The notes beneath the pieces were generated by a model. The model saw only the letters and a list, made by a program, of their open reading frames with translations. It did no database searches and was not told where the DNA came from. Both the position numbers and the translations under genes were made by a program. Of a stretch of 64,000 nucleotides of DNA, positions 23,088-30,298 are shown piece by piece. Source of the stretch: JACCXG01 sp963785755 (GTDB taxonomy: Bacteria > Acidobacteriota > Vicinamibacteria > Vicinamibacterales > 2-12-FULL-66-21); the NCBI GenBank assembly GCA_963785755.1, contig CAWAXG010000002.1:434001-498000 (forward strand). The letters are read 5' to 3'. Each line of letters begins with the position of its first letter. The first letter of the stretch is position 1.

Positions 23088-24338
23088 TCACAGCCTGACC
23101 ACCTGAAGGTCCAGGATATCCGCACTGCCTTCCTTGATGCGGCCGCAGAGTGACGGCGAGGGCTCTCCGTCCAGGTTGATCCGGGCCACGGCGGCCTCGG
23201 CTCCCTCGAAAACGATGTTCTCGGTTTCCTGCACGTTCAGGTTGGCCTGCCGCAAGTGTGTGAACACGTGGGCCAGCACGCCGGGGCGATCGCGATGCCG
23301 CACGACCAGCATGTGCGTCGCCGGCGTGCGCTTGGCGAGATTGACTACGTTCGGCACCCGGCCGGTTTCCTTGTAGGTCCGGATGATTCGCACCGTCTCG
23401 GCCGCGATGGCTTCCTGCGCCTGATCGGTCGAGGCGCCGATGTGATGGGTGCCGTAGACGCCCGGGAGGGACACGATCCCGGACGCGAACTGGCCGGTGA
23501 CAGACGAGGGCTCGTTGGCGAACACGTCCAGCCCGGCGCGAATACCCTTCTCGCGAATCGCAGCCGCGAGCGCGGCCTCATCGACGACCTCTCCCCTGGC
23601 CGTATTGATGAAGATCGCCCCCGGCTTCAATCGCCCGAGCAGCGCGGCGTTGACGATGCCCTTCGTGGCCGGGTCCAGCGCGAGGTGCACGCTGAGGATG
23701 TCCGCGCGCGCGGCGACGTCATCGGGTGTCGGGGCGAGCTCGATCGCGATCTGCCGGGCCGCGGCCTCGACGTCGAGATCACGCGCTTCCTGATCGGTCA
23801 GTGGCCGCTGCTCTCCCGCAAAGCGACGGCTCCAGAGGACCACGTTCAGGCCGAACCCCGCGGCGCGCCGAATCATCTCCTGGCCGATGTTACCGACGCC
23901 GAGCAGGCCGAGCGTCCGGCCGAACAGCCCCTGGGCCCGCGAGTATTCCTTCTTGTTCCAGGTGCCGCCGCGCAGCTCCGCGACGCCGTCGGGCACGCGC
24001 CGGTCGAGCGCGAGGATCAGCGCGAAGGCCAGCTCCGCCACGGCGATCGCGTTCTTGCCGGGACAGTTCGACACGTAGATGCCGCGCCTGGAGGCCGCCG
24101 CGACGTCGATCGTGTTGTAGCCGGCGCCGGCGCGCACGATCAACGACAGCCGTCCGGCGTCGAGCATCGGTGCGGTGACCTTCGTGCCGCGCACGATCAG
24201 GACATCCGCCCCGGTCTTCGCGATCGCCTCGCGGAGGGAGTCGTCTTTCAGATCGGGGTCGGCGATGACCTCGCAGCCGGCGGCTTTCAGCCCTTCGATG
24301 CCGCTCTGCTCGAACTTGTCGGCGACGAGGACCTTCAT
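23088..24338 (-). CDS. serA: D-3-phosphoglycerate dehydrogenase
   Basis: This 416-residue NAD-dependent enzyme makes 3-phosphohydroxypyruvate, the first committed step of serine synthesis. Residues 1-100 and about 290-315 form the substrate domain. The nucleotide domain has LGLLGVGNIGQEMIRRA. Catalysis uses the Arg in INTARGEVVDE, a Glu in the following helix, and the His in THHIGASTDQAQEA. A C-terminal ACT domain (about 340-416, MLVVRHRDRPGVLAHVFTHL) predicts allosteric control, in other species by serine. The ATG at 24338 is used; the open frame upstream overlaps the DUF1015 gene. Order is DUF1015-serA-serC, with gaps of 25 and 52 bases. Confidence 0.94.
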   Translation of the reverse strand: MKVLVADKFEQSGIEGLKAAGCEVIADPDLKDDSLREAIAKTGADVLIVRGTKVTAPMLDAGRLSLIVRAGAGYNTIDVAAASRRGIYVSNCPGKNAIAVAELAFALILALDRRVPDGVAELRGGTWNKKEYSRAQGLFGRTLGLLGVGNIGQEMIRRAAGFGLNVVLWSRRFAGEQRPLTDQEARDLDVEAAARQIAIELAPTPDDVAARADILSVHLALDPATKGIVNAALLGRLKPGAIFINTARGEVVDEAALAAAIREKGIRAGLDVFANEPSSVTGQFASGIVSLPGVYGTHHIGASTDQAQEAIAAETVRIIRTYKETGRVPNVVNLAKRTPATHMLVVRHRDRPGVLAHVFTHLRQANLNVQETENIVFEGAEAAVARINLDGEPSPSLCGRIKEGSADILDLQVVRL

Positions 24339-24363
24339 GTGCGTGTCATCCTGGCGAACCCGT

Positions 24364-25590
24364 TCAGATCTGGTGCACGAGCAGGCCGTCGCGCAGCTTC
24401 GGCTCGAACCAGGTGGACTTGGGCGGCATGATGCCTCCGGCATCCGAGACCACCATCAAGTCTTCGACCGTCACGGGGAACATCGAGAACGCGACCGCCG
24501 CCTTGCCGGAATCGACGGCCGCTTCGAGCGCGGCGGTGCCGCGCGCGCCGCCGACGAAGTCGACGCGCTTGTCGGTGCGGATGTCGCCGATCGCCAGCAG
24601 CTGCTCGAGCACGTGCCGCTGGAGCAGGGCGACATCGAGGCTGCTCGCGCGCGACGAGTCCTCGGGCGCAGCCGATCCGAGATCGATCGAATACCAGCGG
24701 CCGCCGAGATACATCGAGACCAGACCCTTGCGCCCTGGCCGCGCCGTGCCGTCGGTGACGGTGAACCGCTCACGCAGGGCGTCGAGAAACTGCCCCGGCG
24801 TCCTTCCCGCCAGATCGCGGACCGTGCGGTTGTACGGCAAGACCTGCATCTGGCCGTCTGGGAACGCCACCGCGATGAAGGTGTCCGCCTCGGCGGCGGC
24901 GCCGGCGCCATTGCGCTCGTGCAGTCCGGCGCGGGCGCGCGCCGCGCTGGCCGCGCGATGGTGGCCGTCGGCGATGTAGAGCGCGGGGATCCGCGCAAAG
25001 GCATCGACCAGCTCCCTGGTCTCGTCAGCGGCCGCGCTCCACACCGTGTGCTGCACGCCATCGGGCGCGGTGAAGTCGTACAACGGGGCGCGTGCAGTTA
25101 TGCGATTGACGATCCCATCGACGCCGCCCGAGCCACGGTAGGTGAGAAACACCACACCGGTCTGCGCCCGCAGCTCGATCATGTGCCGCGTCCGGTCGTC
25201 CTCCTTGTCGCGGCGCGTGCGCTCGTGCTTCTTGATCACGTCGGCGTCGTACTCGTCGACCGAGAACACACCGGCGACGCCGGTCTGCTCATGAGCGCCC
25301 ATCCGAAGCCGGTAGCAGTAGAGTGCCGGCGCGCCGTCCTGAATCAGCGGCGCCCGTTGACGGATGCTGTCGAAGTTCTCACGCGCCTTCTCGTACACCT
25401 GCGGCGAGTACGGATCGATGTCGGGGGGAAGGTCGATTTCGGACCGGGTGACGTGGAGAAAGCTCAGCGGGTTTCCCGAGACGAGCTCGCGCGCCTCGTC
25501 CGTGCCCACCACGTCGTAGGGCACTGACGAGACGGCGGCCGCAGTCTCGGCCGTTGGGCGCAATGCCCGGAACGGTTGGATGAAGGCCAT
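24364..25590 (-). CDS. DUF1015 family protein, first gene of the serine operon
   Basis: The 408-residue soluble protein has the conserved DUF1015 blocks: an N-terminal IQPFRALRPTAETAAAVSSV with PYDVV, FLHVTRSEIDLP, a central IKKHERTRRDKEDDRTRHMI, the strongly conserved YIADGHHRAASA, and the C-terminal GGIMPPKSTWFEPKLRDGLL. No biochemical function is firmly known to me for the family. The HxR-rich motifs suggest a phosphate or nucleotide pocket. It lies 25 bases upstream of serA on the same strand, and DUF1015 genes often neighbour serA/serC, so a link to serine metabolism is likely but inferred. Confidence 0.88.
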   Translation of the reverse strand: MAFIQPFRALRPTAETAAAVSSVPYDVVGTDEARELVSGNPLSFLHVTRSEIDLPPDIDPYSPQVYEKARENFDSIRQRAPLIQDGAPALYCYRLRMGAHEQTGVAGVFSVDEYDADVIKKHERTRRDKEDDRTRHMIELRAQTGVVFLTYRGSGGVDGIVNRITARAPLYDFTAPDGVQHTVWSAAADETRELVDAFARIPALYIADGHHRAASAARARAGLHERNGAGAAAEADTFIAVAFPDGQMQVLPYNRTVRDLAGRTPGQFLDALRERFTVTDGTARPGRKGLVSMYLGGRWYSIDLGSAAPEDSSRASSLDVALLQRHVLEQLLAIGDIRTDKRVDFVGGARGTAALEAAVDSGKAAVAFSMFPVTVEDLMVVSDAGGIMPPKSTWFEPKLRDGLLVHQI

Positions 25591-25637
25591 CCCGTTATTT
25601 TAAGTGGTCGCGAGAGCTTTGATGTATTGCGCGATTC

Positions 25638-26915
25638 TTACTGGGCGGCTTTGACGGCGTCGGGCTTCGGCGCCGCGTCGGCGGCAAGCGTCGCGTCGAT
25701 CTGCTGGAGCCTGCCATCGCGTGCCGCACGATAGGCATCGAGGTGCGCAGCCGAAATCGGCTGGCCGGGCGGCTGCCGCCGGCGCTCGGCCACCGGATCG
25801 ACGAACCGGTCGTTCTTGCGAAGCGAGAAGTGGAGGTGCGGTCCGGTCGCGGTTCCCGTGGCGCCGACGCGACCGACCATCTGGCCCTGGCTGACGCTGG
25901 CGCCGGCGCGAATGCCGGAGCCGTACGAGGACAGGTGCATGTAGAACGTCTCGATGCCACCGGTGTGGCGGATGCGGACCTGTTTGCCGCCGGCACCGGC
26001 CCACCCGGCCGACACGACCGTCCCGTCCGCCACCGCGACCACGGCGGCGCCGTGCGGGGCGCCGTAGTCGACGCCGGTGTGCGCGCGCACGGTGTTGTGC
26101 ACGGGATGCACGCGGCGGCGCGAGAAATGCGAAGTGACACGCGGCTCGAACTTGAGCGGCGACACGAGGAAGAACCGTTTGAGCGACCGGCCCTCCTCGT
26201 CGTAGTAGGCGGCCTTGCCGGTCTCGGGATTCACCCAGCGGAAGGCGTGATGCGGCTTGCCGTCGGCCACGAACGTCGCGCCGAGGATCGAGCCGTAACC
26301 GGCGAACTCGCCGTCGCGCGTCGACTTCTCGAACAGGAGCTCGAAGCTGTCGCCCGGCTGCAGCTCGCTGTTGAAGTCGATCTGGCCGCCGAACACGTCG
26401 GCGACCGCCATGGCGAGCTGAATGTTCTCTCCCGTCTCCCCCATCGCCGCGATCAGCGACGGATGCTCGGCGTCGATCTCGCCGCGGATCGCGAGGACAT
26501 TCGATTCCTTCTCGATCGGAAGGACCTCGGCATCGAGCGCCTCCGGCCGGCCGTGATCCCGATTGATGATGCGGAGGAACCGATCGGTGTCGATCTGGTA
26601 CTCGAACTCGCGGAGGAATCCATCGAACGACAGCACCAGCCGGTACGGCCGATCGGCGCGAAGCCGTCGAGGATTGAAGACCGACGCGGCGGATCGTACG
26701 GCCGCGTTGACGAGGTCGGTCGACAACTGGTGCTGCCGGAGCAGGCTGTCGAGAGTGGCATGCCGTGGGACGCGCGACTCGATCACCGCCGACTCGACCC
26801 GCAACAGCACATCAACAACTGCTGCAGCCGGGGCCGGCTGTGGGACCGGTTCCGGCCTGCCGCACGCCGCCGCGGCTGCCCCCAGGAGGACGAGTATCGA
26901 GATCGATCTCCGCAT
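25638..26915 (-). CDS. M23 metallopeptidase lipoprotein (LytM-like)
   Basis: The 425-residue envelope peptidase has a lipoprotein signal with lipobox LGAAAAAC (Cys18). A helical/LysM-like substrate module follows (HATLDSLLRQHQLSTDLVNA, about 51-130), then a beta-rich middle domain (about 130-255), then the M23 catalytic domain. The zinc ligands are intact: His279 and Asp283 in HTGVDYGAP, and His360-Leu-His362, with His327 in MHLSS. The domain order matches Gram-negative OapA/MepM-type endopeptidases that cut peptidoglycan cross-links. A C-terminal Ala/Lys tail follows. Confidence 0.9.
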   Translation of the reverse strand: MRRSISILVLLGAAAAACGRPEPVPQPAPAAAVVDVLLRVESAVIESRVPRHATLDSLLRQHQLSTDLVNAAVRSAASVFNPRRLRADRPYRLVLSFDGFLREFEYQIDTDRFLRIINRDHGRPEALDAEVLPIEKESNVLAIRGEIDAEHPSLIAAMGETGENIQLAMAVADVFGGQIDFNSELQPGDSFELLFEKSTRDGEFAGYGSILGATFVADGKPHHAFRWVNPETGKAAYYDEEGRSLKRFFLVSPLKFEPRVTSHFSRRRVHPVHNTVRAHTGVDYGAPHGAAVVAVADGTVVSAGWAGAGGKQVRIRHTGGIETFYMHLSSYGSGIRAGASVSQGQMVGRVGATGTATGPHLHFSLRKNDRFVDPVAERRRQPPGQPISAAHLDAYRAARDGRLQQIDATLAADAAPKPDAVKAAQ

Positions 26916-27053
26916 GAGATGGGAGCAGTGTAACAGGACTACGCCGTTCTATGACCTCAACCGTTGGCGGATTTGCTCAGGTTTTTGATGAATTTTTGAT
27001 GGCGGGGCGAAAGTCCGACGATCAGAACGTCGTGGTTGCGTAATGACAGAGGG

Positions 27054-29075
27054 TTACCGCCGCGGCGCCATCATCCAGACGCCCCACGCGTCCTTCCGGC
27101 GGCTGTGATACGCGAGGCGGCGGCCATCGGGCGACCAGGTGTATCCCTCGGCTGTCGGATCCTCGAGCACGCGGCGCATCGAGCTGTCGCCGAGCTCGAG
27201 GAGCCACGCACCGTCACGGTCGACATGAAACACCATCCGTCGTCCGTCCGGAGAGACGACCGGGGCCCGCAGCGCGCGGCCGCGCCGCGGGAACGGGAAG
27301 ATGCGTTCGGCGCCGTTCGTGAGGTCGCGCACGATGATGCGATCGGCATGGCTGTACGCGATTCGGTGCCCGTCGGGAAACCACGACGCGCCCCAGGGCT
27401 GCCCGGATTCGTGGCTCGTGATCCGTTTCAGTTCGTCGGAGCCCAAATCCAGGGTCCACACGTTCCACACGCTCGGGCGTGACGGCTCCTCCCGCATGAA
27501 CGCCAGCCGGTTGCCGTCAGGCGACCAGCTCGGAACGGCGCCGAATCCTTCGCCGCTCACCCGGCGAACCCTCCCGCCGTTGGCGTCGGCGACATACACG
27601 CCACGAATGCCGTCGCGATCGGAGTCGAACGCGATGCGCTCGCCGTCGGGCGACATTCGCAAATGAGCGTTGTTCGCGGGATCGTCCACGATCTTGGTGA
27701 TGCGGAGCGTGTCGCGATTGTCGCTGCCCGCTGGTACGACCGCTCCGCCCACGGCGGCAGGACTGAACATCGCCGTGCCGACCGGCTCGAATGACGGTGC
27801 CTCGCCCCCGCCATCGGCCCTGGGGTCCCGCTCCACGGCGGCTCTCGTGTCTGGCGTCGTCACCGTATCGGCCTGAATCCCGTTCGTTGTTCCGCTTTTT
27901 TCCGCGACCGGCGAGGCCTCTGGTGTGGCTACCACGGCACGCGTCCCGCTATCGGGTTTCTTCGACTCTGTTGACGCCGCCACCGGAACACGCTCCGGCA
28001 CCGGCGCAGCAGACGCCGACGGTCGATCGCTCGGGCCAACCCGCTCCACCGATGGAGGAATGCCGGTACCGGTCGACGATCGGGCCCACCAGCCTGGCAG
28101 CAACCCGATCGCGAGCAAGGCCGGGATCGCCAGCGCGGCGAGCGCACGTCTCCAGCGCGACCCGTGCGCGATGCGGAAATCGCTCCGGCCTGTGGAGGTA
28201 TGCAGGATCTCGACTTCGACCACTGGCTCGACAACCGGAGCTGGAAGGTCCTGGACCTGAGGTCGATGCACCAGCGCCCCGCGCCGCTGTTCGGCCTCGA
28301 CGAGGAGCGGCATGATCGTGGACACCACCACCTGGTCGTCGAGTCCGGCCGCGCGCGCATATCGAACGAGCTGCGTCCGGCCGTAGTGGCCCGCCGGCCA
28401 ATTCTGGAGGTATCCCCACTCCAGCTGCCGGAGCAGACCGACCGGAATGTGGCTTCGCACCGCGACCTCTTTCAAGGGCAGGCCCGTCGCTCGTCGCGCG
28501 CGCCGGATGTCCGAGACGGTCAGGTCGGATGACGCATCCAATCCGCGTGGCGTGACGAATGGCTCGACCGGCGCAAGTGCCGACGGAGCGACTGCCTCGG
28601 CGACGGGAGCAGGCTCGGGCTCTTCCCGCGTCGGGACGCGGTCCGCCCATGCCGTCGCGAGTTTGGCCAGCGTCTCGACCGGGTCGCTCGAGCCGAACCG
28701 GTTCAGCTCATCTGCGAAGCTGTCGAGCGACATGAAGGGCGGCAGATCGATCACGCCAAGCCCGCGTGCAACGACGAGCTTGAGCGCACCCGGTATGCGG
28801 AACTGCGGATCCGCATCGGTCGTGGTGGGCAGCAACGACTCCAGCAGTTGAGCGGCCCGTGCCACCGATGGCCCGCCGGCCCCGACCGGTCCTTCCACCG
28901 ACAAGGCACCGGAACTCGAGAGCCGGATGACGTGGGCAGAGGGAACGCCGGCGACGTCGCCGCGCGCCACGAGCAGAATCAGCTCGCGCACGATCGTCAC
29001 GACTTCGTACGGTCGAAGCCGAATCCCGGCGGCGGATAGATCGGCCAGAGAAATAGGCGGGCTCGGTTTAGGCAT
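27054..29075 (-). CDS. HTH-transmembrane-TolB propeller protein with pseudokinase-like N-terminus
   Basis: The 673-residue protein is built of five parts. Residues 1-150 form a domain (ISLADLSAAGIRLRPYEVVTIV; AGVPSAHVIRLSSSGALSVE; LDSFADELNRFGSSDPVETL) whose layout recalls KIND/pseudokinase lobes. Residues 185-250 are a RodZ-type helix-turn-helix (TVSDIRRARRATGLPLKEVA; LRQLEWGYLQNWPAGHYGRT). A transmembrane helix is at 310-330. A Ser/Pro/Thr-rich linker follows. From about 458 there is a TolB-like (PD40) beta-propeller with repeated MSPDGERIAFDSDRDG, WSPDGNRLAFMRE, WSPDGRRLAYHSRRKD. The cytoplasmic HTH coupled to a periplasmic propeller suggests a one-component envelope sensor or a cytoskeletal anchor like RodZ. 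Function unknown. Confidence 0.75.
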   Translation of the reverse strand: MPKPSPPISLADLSAAGIRLRPYEVVTIVRELILLVARGDVAGVPSAHVIRLSSSGALSVEGPVGAGGPSVARAAQLLESLLPTTTDADPQFRIPGALKLVVARGLGVIDLPPFMSLDSFADELNRFGSSDPVETLAKLATAWADRVPTREEPEPAPVAEAVAPSALAPVEPFVTPRGLDASSDLTVSDIRRARRATGLPLKEVAVRSHIPVGLLRQLEWGYLQNWPAGHYGRTQLVRYARAAGLDDQVVVSTIMPLLVEAEQRRGALVHRPQVQDLPAPVVEPVVEVEILHTSTGRSDFRIAHGSRWRRALAALAIPALLAIGLLPGWWARSSTGTGIPPSVERVGPSDRPSASAAPVPERVPVAASTESKKPDSGTRAVVATPEASPVAEKSGTTNGIQADTVTTPDTRAAVERDPRADGGGEAPSFEPVGTAMFSPAAVGGAVVPAGSDNRDTLRITKIVDDPANNAHLRMSPDGERIAFDSDRDGIRGVYVADANGGRVRRVSGEGFGAVPSWSPDGNRLAFMREEPSRPSVWNVWTLDLGSDELKRITSHESGQPWGASWFPDGHRIAYSHADRIIVRDLTNGAERIFPFPRRGRALRAPVVSPDGRRMVFHVDRDGAWLLELGDSSMRRVLEDPTAEGYTWSPDGRRLAYHSRRKDAWGVWMMAPRR

Positions 29076-29316
29076 CCGGCGGAAGCAGGTTGCGACTTTC
29101 CTGCCAGCTGACCGCTCAGGTCGAGGGCCTCGAATTTCAGCGGGATACAGCGAGATCTGGTTGGGGATTCACCAGAGACGAAGAATGGATGAGCGCGATT
29201 AAGGGACACAGTCCACGAAATTACACAGCGCCGCAATACGAGTGTTCACAGCCGTGTGACGCCCGCGGACACCGCCTGGTCGAGCCGGCACTCAGCTCAC
29301 GCGCCGGGATGCGCGG

Positions 29317-30243
29317 CTATTTCTTTACCGTGACCTGGATGAGTTTCCGGTATTTGACGGGCTGGCCGTTCAGCATCGCGGGCTTGTACTTCCAGTCGCG
29401 CGCCGCCGCCAGGAGCAGGCTGTCGTAGGTGGGATGAATCGATCCGCGCACCGCCATTCCCGCGACACGTCCTTGTTCGTCGACCACGACCTCGAGCAGT
29501 CCGCGCTGCCGAGCCATGGCGATCGCGGTCTGCGGAAGAGCGGGAATGTCCTGACGGACGATCATCGGCGCCACGACGTCCTTGTCGTCCGCGCCATACG
29601 TGCGGTTGGGCATGGCCGCGGGGGCGTGAACCGGCGGCGCCGGGGCGGGCGCTGGTGCCGAGGGCGACGCAGCCGCAGCCGAGGCCGGCGGCGGATCGGG
29701 CTTCGACTCGGGTGGCGGCGCCGCGGCGCGCGCGCTCAGCTCCAGAAACCCGGCGGTCAGCACGCGCAGATCGCTGAGCTTGCCTCCCGTGTCCGGATCA
29801 TCGATCAGCGAGAGGACGACGCGGAACTGATGCTCCGCGACCGCCCAGTCCTTGCGATCGTAGGCACTCTTGGCGGTGACATACCGCGACGACGCGATGT
29901 CGGGCAACAAACGGCGGCGGACATCGGTGAACGTCGACCGCACGCGAGGCGATTCGTCGGCGCCGGGGCGATAGGTGGGATCGGCCGCGACGACGGCGGC
30001 GATGGCGCTCTCCGCCTCGGACGAGCGTCCGAGCGCAAGGAGACAGAGCGAACGATACTGCTCGACGGATCGGCGATCGACGTTATCGCCGCCGCGCAGG
30101 CCGTTCAGCACCGTCAACGCTTCGTCGTAGCGCGCCGAAGCGTAGAGATCCTTGGCCGTGCTGAGCGGGCCCGTTTCCTGTGCGGACGCGGACGCGCCGA
30201 GACCGATCGCGATGACGAATGCCGCCAGCATCACCCTGTTCAT
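29317..30243 (-). CDS. TPR protein with TonB C-terminal domain
   Basis: The 308-residue protein has a signal peptide (MLAAFVIAIGLGASASAQ), a helical TPR-like region (about 28-165: AKDLYASARYDEALTVLNGL; AKSAYDRKDWAVAEHQFRVV), a Pro/Ala linker, and a TonB C-terminal domain (about 225-308: QTAIAMARQRGLLEVVVDEQ, then DSLLLAAARDWKYKPAMLNG). Canonical TonB keeps its N-terminal helix in the inner membrane. Here the predicted signal peptide could be cleaved, giving a soluble periplasmic TonB-like protein. Such TPR-TonB proteins recur in Acidobacteriota near PEGA/kinase genes. The 241 bases upstream (29076-29316) show no recognisable feature. Confidence 0.8.
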   Translation of the reverse strand: MNRVMLAAFVIAIGLGASASAQETGPLSTAKDLYASARYDEALTVLNGLRGGDNVDRRSVEQYRSLCLLALGRSSEAESAIAAVVAADPTYRPGADESPRVRSTFTDVRRRLLPDIASSRYVTAKSAYDRKDWAVAEHQFRVVLSLIDDPDTGGKLSDLRVLTAGFLELSARAAAPPPESKPDPPPASAAAASPSAPAPAPAPPVHAPAAMPNRTYGADDKDVVAPMIVRQDIPALPQTAIAMARQRGLLEVVVDEQGRVAGMAVRGSIHPTYDSLLLAAARDWKYKPAMLNGQPVKYRKLIQVTVKK

Positions 30244-30298
30244 ACTCGGTTCCTTGTTGTCGATCGCCAGAGCATTTGGCCGTTGGTCACTGCGCCGA

